From the NCBI GenBank assembly GCA_021160245.1, contig JAGHCW010000133.1:1-36793 (forward strand): a stretch of 36,793 nucleotides of DNA, in the 5' to 3' direction. Source of the DNA: a bacterium. GTDB lineage: Bacteria > B130-G9. The first letter of the stretch is position 1, and each line of letters starts with the position of its first letter. A program made the translations under genes and the position numbers. This document shows positions 7,299-14,655 of the stretch, in pieces. Under the pieces are notes generated by a model. That model saw only the letters and a list, made by a program, of their open reading frames with translations, had not been told where the DNA came from and did no database searches.

Positions 7299-8057
7299 AT
7301 GGACCTCGCGACAATTATTGGCCTCTTGCTCGGTGGCGGGCTGGTCATCATGGCGATGGGGAGCTCAATCTCTTGTTTTATCGATATTCCATCGCTCATG
7401 ATCGTTGCCGGAGGGACGGTCGGCGCCGCGCTGATAAGTTTCCCGTTGAAGGACATGATCGGGGTGATAAAGGTCATCCAGAAGGCGGTTTTGGTTCAGA
7501 TCAAGTCGCCCGGGGACCTTGTGAAGCAGCTGGTTGGCTACTCACAGAAGGCCAGGAAGGACGGCATGCTCTCGCTAGAAAGCGTGACGAAGGAGATAGA
7601 CGATGTGTTCCTGCAGAAGGGCATAGGTCTTGCCATTGATGGAACACAGGCGGAGCTCGTCAAGGAAATACTTGAGACGGAGATGGACTACATCGGCGAG
7701 AGACACGGGGGTGGCGCGGCGATCATGGACGCGATGGGAAGTTATGCGCCGGCGTTCGGGATGGTCGGGACGTTGATTGGACTGATCTTGATGCTCCAGT
7801 CGATGGACGACCCGAGCTCAATCGGCCCGGCAATGGCGGTAGCATTGATAACCACGTTCTATGGAGCGCTTTTTGCTAATCTGATTTTCATACCGATTGG
7901 CGCAAAGCTAAAGAAGCGGTCGAAGGAGGAGCGGCTTCTCAAGGAGATGATCGTGGCCGGCATCATGTCGATTCTCAGTGGGGACAATCCGAGGTTGGTT
8001 GAGCAGAAGCTCAATACTTTCCTGCCTCCGACAGATCGGGTAACCTCATTCGACTAG
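7299..8057 (+). CDS. motA: Flagellar motor stator protein MotA
   Basis: This is the ion-channel subunit of the flagellar stator in the inner membrane. The 252-residue protein shows the MotA layout: two N-terminal membrane segments (about residues 1-25 and 30-52, the second being IPSLMIVAGGTVGAALISFP), a long cytoplasmic loop that contacts FliG, then two further segments. The third contains SYAPAFGMVGTLIGLILML, with the conserved Pro of the proton path, and the fourth is AVALITTFYGALFANLIFIP. A charged C-terminal tail follows. ATG 7299 has GGGAG and AGG sequences 7-11 bases upstream. It is the first gene of a block continuing with two motB-like genes, fliL, fliN and fliO. The 268 bases between it and the divergent pgi contain no gene and probably hold the promoter. 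Confidence 0.95.
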   Translation: MDLATIIGLLLGGGLVIMAMGSSISCFIDIPSLMIVAGGTVGAALISFPLKDMIGVIKVIQKAVLVQIKSPGDLVKQLVGYSQKARKDGMLSLESVTKEIDDVFLQKGIGLAIDGTQAELVKEILETEMDYIGERHGGGAAIMDAMGSYAPAFGMVGTLIGLILMLQSMDDPSSIGPAMAVALITTFYGALFANLIFIPIGAKLKKRSKEERLLKEMIVAGIMSILSGDNPRLVEQKLNTFLPPTDRVTSFD

Positions 8058-8161
8058 GATTGGCTTTTTTAGAGAATGGGATGGTCGGGACATGAGCATA
8101 ATAATCTCAAGTCCAGGGCCGAACGAACGGTCAACTCTCATAATTTAGGCGGGTAAGTAAA

Positions 8162-8914
8162 TTGGTTGAAGAAGAGAGCAATGCAGAGGAGCTTCCGGGC
8201 TGGGTGCCCCTTTTTACTTCTCTCATGATTCTCTTGTGCGCATTTTTTATTCTGCTTGTGGCTTACGCCTCATTCGATACGAAGAAGACGAAAGAGGCTA
8301 TCGGCTCTCTGCGCGGGACCTTCGGCGTTGCAGGAGGGGGCGTTCCCGGACTTCTCTCGGATGGAGCGGGAATTAGCCTCACCTCGAAGCCGATGAAGAA
8401 AGACGAGGCAGCGCAGAAGAGGCTTTCAATTAAGAAGCTAAAGGCCATCATAAAGTTCCAGGATTCACAGAAAGGGATTCGGGTGCAGAGCGATTCGGAG
8501 GGCCTTAGAATCGATGCGGCGGAACGAGTGATGTTCGACACGGGCTCCTTTGATCTGAAGCCCGCGTCCGAGGAATTCCTAACCTTAGTCGCCGATCTAA
8601 TGAAGTCCGCAGGCGTGCGCGCTGTAGTTGAGGGACACTGCGACTCTGAGGATATTGGTGCTATGACATGCGATTCGGGATGGGAGCTATCGCTATTGAG
8701 ATCGCTAGCTGTTACTTCGCTCCTGATTGCGAAGGATGTGGAACCTGCTCGCATCTCAAGTCAGGGCTATGGCCAATATCACCCGCTCTCAAAGCAGACC
8801 TCAGCCGAGGGAGGCTTTAACCGCCGAGTTACGATATTGCTGAAATTTCCCGACAAGGATAAACCGCTCTTGAAGGAAGCAACCAGAGATGGCGAAGAAG
8901 AAAAAAGCATCTGA
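8162..8914 (+). CDS. motB: MotB-like stator protein lacking the channel aspartate
   Basis: The 250-residue protein has one N-terminal membrane segment, a linker and a C-terminal OmpA-type peptidoglycan-binding domain (about residues 115-235; VMFDTGSFDLKP, VVEGHCDSED, SGWELSLLRSLAV, FNRRVTILL). In MotB the segment carries an Asp in the pattern xxxDxMTxxxxFF that relays protons or sodium. Here the segment reads VPLFTSLMILLCAFFILL, so Ser stands where Asp is expected and no Asp or Glu is in the membrane part. The next gene, a second MotB-like protein, has the Asp. The start is TTG 8162 after GGCGGGTAAG. It overlaps the following gene by 26 bases. It could be an accessory stator partner that heterodimerises with the next product, or a peptidoglycan-anchoring spacer. 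The paralogy is clear; the role is inference. Confidence 0.85.
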   Translation: MVEEESNAEELPGWVPLFTSLMILLCAFFILLVAYASFDTKKTKEAIGSLRGTFGVAGGGVPGLLSDGAGISLTSKPMKKDEAAQKRLSIKKLKAIIKFQDSQKGIRVQSDSEGLRIDAAERVMFDTGSFDLKPASEEFLTLVADLMKSAGVRAVVEGHCDSEDIGAMTCDSGWELSLLRSLAVTSLLIAKDVEPARISSQGYGQYHPLSKQTSAEGGFNRRVTILLKFPDKDKPLLKEATRDGEEEKSI

Positions 8915-9677
8915 AGGCGGAGCGAGCCAAGTATGGATGCTCACATTCTCGGATATGATGACGCTCCTGCTGACGTTTTTCGTTCTCTTGTTCTCCATGT
9001 CGTCAACCGACAGCGACGATCTGAATGAGGCGCTTACATCTCTCCAGGATTCGCTTTCAGTAATAGAGCTCGGAACGCTCAGTTTGAGCACATCTTCTCC
9101 GCCGCCTAAATGCACTCCGGTTATGACGGTGAAGCCCGGCCAGTTGATGGCCGCAGTGAATGAGATGAAGCAGTTCATCTCTCAAGAAGACCTCGATAGC
9201 GATGTTGATATCAAGAGCACGGAGCGTGGAATAGTGCTCTCAATTGGCGAGCAGGTTCTCTTCGATTCAGGCTCGACCGATGTGAAGGCATCATCTTATC
9301 CGCTATTGCATGAGATCGCGCGCAGTGCTGCCAGGCTTGCCAAGACCGTTAGAGTTGAGGGCAACTCCGATTCCACACCGTTTGCGGGCGACGGCCGGGG
9401 TTCAAACCTCGAGCTCTCGGGACGCCGGGCAATCAATGTGCTTCAGGTGATACTTGAGGAGAAGGTTCTAACTCCCCACGGCGCGAGTGTTGCTGCGCTC
9501 GGCGACTCACATCCCATCTATCCTGATGAGCAAACGGATGATGAGAGGCGTGCCAATCGCAGAGTAGATGTGTTCATCGTTGATCCGCCGGACGTGGAAT
9601 CTTTTTGGTATGCACTTATGAGCTCATATCTTGACAATGCTGAGGAGAAGCAGGAAGATGGTTTAAGTCCTGAATGA
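8889..9677 (+). CDS. motB: Flagellar motor stator protein MotB (canonical)
   Basis: The 262-residue protein has the expected basic N-terminus (MAKKKKASEGG) and a single membrane segment, WMLTFSDMMTLLLTFFVLLF, with the ion-carrying Asp at about residue 22. The periplasmic OmpA-like domain spans about residues 120-240 (VLFDSGSTDVKA, VEGNSDSTPF, NLELSGRRAINVL, DERRANRRVDVFIV) and anchors the stator to peptidoglycan. It pairs with MotA. Its ATG lies 26 bases inside the end of the preceding motB-like gene. An insert between the OmpA helices (EEKVLTPHGASVAALGDSHP) is ordinary for the family. Compared with the first MotB-like gene, the two proteins have clearly diverged outside the OmpA core, so the duplication is old or the genes are functionally distinct. 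Confidence 0.93.
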   Translation: MAKKKKASEGGASQVWMLTFSDMMTLLLTFFVLLFSMSSTDSDDLNEALTSLQDSLSVIELGTLSLSTSSPPPKCTPVMTVKPGQLMAAVNEMKQFISQEDLDSDVDIKSTERGIVLSIGEQVLFDSGSTDVKASSYPLLHEIARSAARLAKTVRVEGNSDSTPFAGDGRGSNLELSGRRAINVLQVILEEKVLTPHGASVAALGDSHPIYPDEQTDDERRANRRVDVFIVDPPDVESFWYALMSSYLDNAEEKQEDGLSPE

Positions 9678-9731
9678 ATATCTGTTAATGTGTGAGCGAG
9701 TTTTTAACAATCACACTTGAGGTGCTCTGAA

Positions 9732-10283
9732 TTGGCAGCTAAGAAGACGGACGCTGGCGCCGAGGGCAATGCACAACCCGTATCTGATGGCGCCGTTAAA
9801 AAGAAAGTGTCAATGGTAAAAATCCTGATTCTATTGATTATCGCCCTTGTGGTGCTCGGCGCCATCGTTGTGGGCGGTCTCTATGTTCTGACAGGGGTGA
9901 ATTCTCCTGAGACTGAGGAGGCCCAGGCCGAGCCAACGGAGGAGTCTAGCTCGTCCGAGGAAAGCTCCCCGACACTTAGCAAGGAGATCAGTACGCTAGA
10001 GCTAAAGCCCTTTGTGGTCAATCTTGCGGACAAGGGAACGTATCTGAAGATCACGATTGCTCTGGGGTATGGCGCAATTGAGAATGAGCAGCTCCTTCAG
10101 GACAAGATGACGAATGTGAGGGATTCCATCTTGACGGTGCTCTCGTCCAAGAGCGAGAAGACGCTATCCACAAAACACGGCAAGATGAAGCTCAAAGAGG
10201 ACATCAAGAAATCTCTGGGTCAATTGACAAGCATTGAGGGCGTCGTTACTTCCGTTTATTTCACGGACTTCCAGATTCTCTAG
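9732..10283 (+). CDS. fliL: Flagellar basal-body-associated protein FliL
   Basis: This is a single-pass inner-membrane protein that surrounds or supports the stator at the flagellar base. It has a short charged cytoplasmic part, a membrane segment at about residues 29-53 (MVKILILLIIALVVLGAIVV), an acidic Ser/Glu-rich linker (EEAQAEPTEESSSSEESSPT) and a C-terminal stomatin-like FliL domain. That domain runs from LKPFVVNLADKGTYLKITIA to VVTSVYFTDFQIL, the typical family ending. I start at TTG 9732, which has TGAGGTG seven bases upstream; the in-frame TTG at 9717 lies on that ribosome site and adds only MRCSE. The gene follows the second motB after 54 bases. Confidence 0.92.
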   Translation: MAAKKTDAGAEGNAQPVSDGAVKKKVSMVKILILLIIALVVLGAIVVGGLYVLTGVNSPETEEAQAEPTEESSSSEESSPTLSKEISTLELKPFVVNLADKGTYLKITIALGYGAIENEQLLQDKMTNVRDSILTVLSSKSEKTLSTKHGKMKLKEDIKKSLGQLTSIEGVVTSVYFTDFQIL

Positions 10284-10391
10284 CGATTGTATTCGGGCAC
10301 GCTGGGCTCTGAACGGGCTGACGAGAATAATGCAGGGCGGCCTGCAATTTAGCTCTTGCGTTATGATTTGATTGGGAGAGTAAAAGGACAG

Positions 10392-10712
10392 ATGGCCAAG
10401 ACATTGCGTTCCGCAGACGCCGATTCGGTTTCCAGGCCAATCGGGAATGTTGCCGAAGATTGGGATAGTGCTGAGATCACCTTTCTTTCCAATATCATCG
10501 TTCGTGCGTCAGTCATACTAGGCCGCACAACTATCACAATTCGGGATCTCTTGGAGCTGCAGCCCGGGAGCGTGATTGAGCTCAATAAACCGGTTGGCGA
10601 GGGGCTTGATTTTGTGATGAACGGAGCACCATTTGGCAAGGTCGATGTAACCGTCATCGAGGATACTTACGGGCTCCGTATTTCCGAGATCGTGAATCCC
10701 TTTGATGTGTAG
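10392..10712 (+). CDS. fliN: Flagellar motor switch protein FliN
   Basis: The 106-residue protein ends in a SpoA/FliN domain (about residues 35-105): an N-terminal VRASVILGRTTITIRDLLEL, then LQPGSVIELNKPVGEGLDFV and FGKVDVTVIEDTYGLRISEI. FliN forms the lower C-ring of the motor with FliM and FliG and binds export chaperone complexes. It is the short FliN form without a FliY-type phosphatase domain. ATG 10392 follows AAAGGACAG; an in-frame TTG at 10356 has no ribosome site. fliM, which usually lies between fliL and fliN, is missing here: only about 108 non-coding bases separate them. The end overlaps the proposed fliO start. Confidence 0.9.
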   Translation: MAKTLRSADADSVSRPIGNVAEDWDSAEITFLSNIIVRASVILGRTTITIRDLLELQPGSVIELNKPVGEGLDFVMNGAPFGKVDVTVIEDTYGLRISEIVNPFDV

Positions 10713-11325
10713 CGCTCCTCGGCAAGATACTACAAATGTCCGGTGTATGCGCGTGAGGGTTTTGCTCGCTCTGATCGCGGCCGTCGTCGTGATGTTCATC
10801 TATACAACGACCGTAACAGCTCAGGAAAACTACCTCGAGACAGAGCTCAAAGGCATATCAAACAACACCACGCCGGCCCAAGAACCCTCGCTAGCTCGGC
10901 TGAGCGTTAAGATGCTGATCGTCCTGATAATCATCGTCGGACTCATCATTGTGCTCGGCTTCGGACTCAAGAAGTTCATGAAGGGAAGACGCCTCGGGGC
11001 AGATAAGATCACGACTGTTCTCTCGGTTACTCACATCGTTGACCGCAAGTACGTCGCTATCATTGAGGTCTTGGGAAGGACGCTAATTATTGGCATTGGC
11101 GCGGACTCCGTAACACTCCTGTCGGAGATCAGCGCTCCATTTCTTTCAGAAACAGGAGATGGGCAAACTTCAAGCCCTGAGAGTGGCAACCCTCAGGAGG
11201 CTGCTCGGGACTTCACCCAAGTCCTGGGGGATAAGCTCTCCAATGAGAACGCCACAGACAATCCCTCTTTTCTGGAGGCCCTCTCCGATCAGGTCAAGAA
11301 GAAGATATCGCGCATCAAGCGATAG
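10705..11325 (+). CDS. fliO: Flagellar biosynthesis protein FliO
   Basis: FliO helps assemble the FliP ring of the flagellar export gate. The protein has a signal-peptide-like segment (MRVRVLLALIAAVVVMFIY, beginning at codon ATG 10747), a short extracytoplasmic stretch, a second membrane segment (VKMLIVLIIIVGLIIVLGFG) and a cytoplasmic FliO domain with LSVTHIVDRKYVAIIEVLGR and LIIGIGADSVTLLSEI. A long polar C-terminal tail ends in basic KKKISRIKR. ATG 10705 overlaps the fliN stop and would give coupled translation; ATG 10747 gives a cleaner signal peptide and is an equally good start. The genes fliP, fliQ and fliR, which normally follow, are not present downstream. Confidence 0.82.
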   Translation: MCSAPRQDTTNVRCMRVRVLLALIAAVVVMFIYTTTVTAQENYLETELKGISNNTTPAQEPSLARLSVKMLIVLIIIVGLIIVLGFGLKKFMKGRRLGADKITTVLSVTHIVDRKYVAIIEVLGRTLIIGIGADSVTLLSEISAPFLSETGDGQTSSPESGNPQEAARDFTQVLGDKLSNENATDNPSFLEALSDQVKKKISRIKR

Positions 11326-11713
11326 ACTCGCAGTTGTAGCACGGACCGACGCAGCCAGCCGCTTCCATCCTCGCTTCTTTACACTGCGAGATGAATCGAG
11401 CACTATACTCCCCAGGAGTTTTCATATTTTAAGTTTGTGATTGGTCGAGTTGCAGGCTCCGGGACTTGGTTATGGTTAATAAAGAAGTGGAATTGAGGCC
11501 GGCGTGATGCGATGTCTTGGTTCCCTAAAGTGACTGTGATTGGGGGCAAGGCTCTATTGTTCTTTGCCATGGGTTTTTGTCTCTGGCGATTGCATTGAGG
11601 ATTGTTAGGAGTCGGCGCATTACGGCTGTCAAAACGACTTTTGGCAGCAGCCTCGACATATCATCCGCTTTTGATATGTTGTAGGGCGATTAGCCCAATT
11701 GATGGAAGCGTAT
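11326..11713. other. Gene-free stretch between fliO and the ABC exporter
   Basis: About 390 bases with no credible coding frame separate the end of the flagellar block from the exporter genes. The right part contains a perfect AT-rich 8-bp inverted repeat (11656-11679), listed separately. A small GGGC/GCCC hairpin (11684-11696) lies just before the exporter start. The promoter for the exporter is probably here, but no sigma-70 boxes are clear enough to name. No strong terminator with a T tract was found after fliO. Confidence 0.5.
11656..11679. promoter_or_regulatory. Perfect 8-bp inverted repeat, possible operator
   Basis: ACATATCA (11656-11663) and TGATATGT (11672-11679) are perfect reverse complements separated by eight bases. 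The centre-to-centre distance of 16 bases is compatible with a dimeric regulator, and the site lies about 35 bases upstream of the exporter start at 11714. There is no following T run, so a terminator is unlikely. The regulator, if any, is unknown. Confidence 0.35.
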
Positions 11714-12562
11714 ATGAAAAGAAGCATTATCAACATCTACAAGCACAGAGCCCTCGTCCGCGCCCTTGTTAGCAGGGAACTGAAGGCGCGATACCGCAGC
11801 TCGCTTCTTGGCCTATTCTGGTCATTCCTTAATCCGCTTCTTCTGATGTCCGTTTACGTCATCGTCTTCACGCATATACTGCGATTCGACATGCCAAAAT
11901 ACGCCTCATTTCTTTTGACGGGACTCCTGCCCTGGATTTGGTTCTCCAGCTCCGTGAACGAGGCGACTGTATCGATTGTCGCCGGTGGCAACCTGATCAA
12001 GAAAGTCATGTTTCCGGCCGAGATATTGCCGCTGGTGTCCGTTCTCACAAACCTCGTGCATTACACACTCAGCCTGGTTATATTAATTCCGTTCGTTAGC
12101 ATTTACGGTGTGCCTTCTATGGAGAAAGTGCTGGTTCCGGAGATGATGGGCGCGGAGCCTGCTAGCATTTTCCTTCTGGCGTTCTATTTCATCGCGCTAA
12201 TTCTAATTCAGTTCATCTTCACGTTTGGCCTCGCGCTTGGGCTCTCGGCAATAACGGTCTATTTAAGAGACATTCAGCACATCATAACGAATCTGCTGAC
12301 GCTGTGGTTCTTTGCCTGCCCGATAATCTATCCCATTACTCAGATACTCGGTCAGAAGAAGCTGCCCAGCCTCTTGAGGCAAATCGCTGTGGACTTCAAT
12401 CCCATCACGTATCTGATCATCGCCTACCACAAGGTGTTTATATGTAGAGTGTCCCCAGGCGCGATAACGATGTTATTTATGTTTTGCTTCTCATTGCTCG
12501 TTCTTTTCGCCGGCTATTTCATATTCGAGAGATTCCGCGATTCGTTTGCGGAGGAGGTCTGA
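11714..12562 (+). CDS. wzm: Polysaccharide ABC exporter permease (Wzm/TagG/KpsM type)
   Basis: This ABC-2 family membrane protein exports lipid-linked O-antigen or a similar polysaccharide across the inner membrane. It is about 282 residues long with six hydrophobic segments. The N-terminal cytoplasmic stretch, ALVSRELKARYRSSLLGLFW followed by SFLNPLL, is the family signature, and the helix pair around VYLRDIQHIITNLLTLWFFA is also typical. ATG 11714 has TGGAAG about six bases upstream; the TTG at 11699 is less likely. Its stop and the ATPase start share one base (TGATG). The hydrophobic layout and the neighbouring Wzt-type ATPase make the export role firm. The sugar is not known, because only single glycosyltransferases occur in the window. 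Confidence 0.9.
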   Translation: MKRSIINIYKHRALVRALVSRELKARYRSSLLGLFWSFLNPLLLMSVYVIVFTHILRFDMPKYASFLLTGLLPWIWFSSSVNEATVSIVAGGNLIKKVMFPAEILPLVSVLTNLVHYTLSLVILIPFVSIYGVPSMEKVLVPEMMGAEPASIFLLAFYFIALILIQFIFTFGLALGLSAITVYLRDIQHIITNLLTLWFFACPIIYPITQILGQKKLPSLLRQIAVDFNPITYLIIAYHKVFICRVSPGAITMLFMFCFSLLVLFAGYFIFERFRDSFAEEV

Positions 12563-13878
12563 TGCGGACAGCTATCGAGATTGAGAAGGTCTGTAAGTAC
12601 TACAGTCGCTTTTCAAGACTCAAACAATTCAGGACGATCAAGGGTGCTCTTGTCCGTGATCTATGGCGCAATTCGCCGGCGACGACGCGGGAGAAGCACA
12701 CCGTGGCGCTCAAAGACGTGAGCCTGAAGATAGAAAGTGGCGTTACGCTTGGAATCATTGGCCTGAACGCCTCGGGTAAGAGCACGCTGCTCAGGGTCAT
12801 CGCCGGCATAACGAAGCCCACAAGCGGGCGCCTGCTCGTAAACGGCAAAATATCGACACTGCTTGAGATCGGCGCCGGCTTTCACCCCGAGATAAGTGGT
12901 CGCGAAAACGTCTATATCAATGGGACGATATTGGGGCTTTCGAGGTCTGAGATCAGGTCCAAGTTCGACAAGATCGTCGAATTCGCGGAGCTCGGTGAGT
13001 TCATAGACTATCCCGTGAAGACGTACTCGAGCGGGATGTTCATGAGGCTGGGATTCTCCGTTGCCGTGAACGTGGACCCGGACGTGCTTCTTATCGATGA
13101 GGTGCTCTCCGTCGGAGATGCGGTATTTGCCCACAAGTGCTATGACAAGCTCTTTGATTACAAGCGTCGCAAGAAGACAATCGTCATCGTGTCGCACGAT
13201 CTGAATGCCATACGCAAGCTCTGTGACGAGGTGGTGTGGCTTCACGAGGGAGAGATGAAAGAGCACGGCGCAACCGAACAAGTCATCGGGCATTATATGG
13301 AAGAGGTAACAGAGGGCGAGCTTGCCAGATATGCTAGGGAGCACGATCAGAATCTCGATACTGTGACATCCAATGAGAGCGAGGCCGGAGACGAATTTGA
13401 ACGGAAACTCCCTTACAAGGCTCAGGGACCGGGCAAACCCGTCGAGCCGCTCAAGAGATGGGGAAGCAAGGAAGTTGAGATTCTTTCCGTTGTGATGCGC
13501 AACGAGAAAGGCGCGGAGCAATACGTGTTCAACAACGGGGACACGGTCTTCATTGAGATTGATTATCTGGCTCACAAGAGAATAGAAAGGCCCATTTTCG
13601 GCGTGGGCATATTCAGAACAGACGGCGTCTGGTGCTACGGCACAAATACTTCCATCGACCAAGTGAAAATCCCTTGCATTGACGGCCAAGGCAAGGTGGT
13701 GGTGAGATTCGACAACCTCGCGCTTCTTGACGCGTCATATTATCTTGACGTGGCGGCGCACGCGGAGAACGATCACCCATACGATTACCTGAACCAACTG
13801 TTCACATTCGGCGTGAGGCACGACCGGCCGGAGATGGGGATATTCCGGCCTGACCACGCCTGGATAATCGGAGACTGA
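12562..13878 (+). CDS. wzt: Polysaccharide ABC exporter ATPase with C-terminal carbohydrate-binding domain (Wzt type)
   Basis: The 438-residue ATPase partners the upstream permease. The nucleotide-binding domain has Walker A GLNASGKST (about residues 67-75), the signature region YSSGMFMRLGFSVAV, Walker B DVLLIDEVLSVGD (about 174-186) and the H-loop VSHD. From about residue 304, VEILSVVMRNEKGAEQYVFN onward is a Wzt C-terminal beta-sandwich, which in O9a/O8-type systems recognises the capped end of the finished glycan. This implies the glycan is terminally modified before export. ATG 12562 has GGAGGAGG about five bases upstream and touches the permease stop; an upstream in-frame start at 12484 lies within the permease gene and is rejected. 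Confidence 0.92.
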   Translation: MRTAIEIEKVCKYYSRFSRLKQFRTIKGALVRDLWRNSPATTREKHTVALKDVSLKIESGVTLGIIGLNASGKSTLLRVIAGITKPTSGRLLVNGKISTLLEIGAGFHPEISGRENVYINGTILGLSRSEIRSKFDKIVEFAELGEFIDYPVKTYSSGMFMRLGFSVAVNVDPDVLLIDEVLSVGDAVFAHKCYDKLFDYKRRKKTIVIVSHDLNAIRKLCDEVVWLHEGEMKEHGATEQVIGHYMEEVTEGELARYAREHDQNLDTVTSNESEAGDEFERKLPYKAQGPGKPVEPLKRWGSKEVEILSVVMRNEKGAEQYVFNNGDTVFIEIDYLAHKRIERPIFGVGIFRTDGVWCYGTNTSIDQVKIPCIDGQGKVVVRFDNLALLDASYYLDVAAHAENDHPYDYLNQLFTFGVRHDRPEMGIFRPDHAWIIGD

Positions 13879-13896
13879 GCGATTGGAGAGGACGAA

Positions 13897-14655
13897 TTGA
13901 GCGAACAAACAAAAGCCCCAAAAGTGGCGTCCATAATTATCATCGGCGACGAGATACTCTCCGGCCGAACCGCGGACACAAATTCTCATTTCCTATGCAA
14001 GCGGCTCCACGAGCTCGGGATTCGCGTCAGCCGCATAACCACTATTCCTGACAAGATTGAGACAATTGTGGAGACGACGCGGTCCTATGCTCGAAGGGCG
14101 GATTACGTTCTCATAACCGGCGGAATAGGGCCTACTCCGGACGATCTTACACGTCAGGCCATTGCGCTGGCCTTCAATCGACAGCTCGTTCGCCATCCTG
14201 AAGCGGAACGAATCGTCAGAGACGCATATCGAGAGAAGATCAACCACTACAGACTCGAGATGACTCGGCTTCCTAAGGGGGCAAAGCTCATCAAGAACCC
14301 GCGACTCGCAGTGCCCGGATTCATAGTTGAAAACGTATTTGTATTCCCCGGAGTGCCTCAGCTGATGCGGGAGATGTTCGAACAGATCGCTCCACAACTC
14401 CGTGAGGGGAGATTTTACGAGCTCAAGATCGCCACATCTTTGGCGGAATCCGAATTCTCGGAAATTCTGCATACTCTCAAGCCCAAACCGGGAGTCTCGG
14501 TAGGCTCCTATCCGATGCTGCACGAGGGCGGCAATTGGTCCGTCGAGCTGGTGATTTCCGGCACGGACGAGGTCGGCGTTGCAGAGACAGCGGGCGCGTT
14601 GGAGACCAAATTGCGCGATCTTGAAAGGAGCCTCCTGTCGAATGAATCCAATTGA
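13897..14655 (+). CDS. cinA: CinA N-terminal-type (MoCF-fold) protein
   Basis: This 252-residue protein corresponds to the COG1058 half of CinA. It has IIIGDEILSGRTADTNSHFL at the start and YVLITGGIGPTPDDLTRQAI at about residues 68-87, the molybdopterin-binding-like fold, followed by VFPGVPQLMREMFE. In CinA proteins this half has ADP-ribose or NAD-related pyrophosphatase activity in some species. The usual C-terminal PncC-type nicotinamide-nucleotide amidase half is absent. The start is TTG 13897 with GGAGAGG upstream. It lies 18 bases after the exporter ATPase and overlaps nadC by 14 bases, so it sits with an NAD-synthesis gene. The family call is firm; the metabolic link is inferred from context. 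Confidence 0.85.
   Translation: MSEQTKAPKVASIIIIGDEILSGRTADTNSHFLCKRLHELGIRVSRITTIPDKIETIVETTRSYARRADYVLITGGIGPTPDDLTRQAIALAFNRQLVRHPEAERIVRDAYREKINHYRLEMTRLPKGAKLIKNPRLAVPGFIVENVFVFPGVPQLMREMFEQIAPQLREGRFYELKIATSLAESEFSEILHTLKPKPGVSVGSYPMLHEGGNWSVELVISGTDEVGVAETAGALETKLRDLERSLLSNESN

Noticed and set aside
12661-13689. Long minus-strand open frame (342 codons) opposite the exporter ATPase
   Set aside because: It lies wholly antisense to a clear ABC ATPase gene and its translation shows no recognisable domain; it is a shadow of the coding strand.
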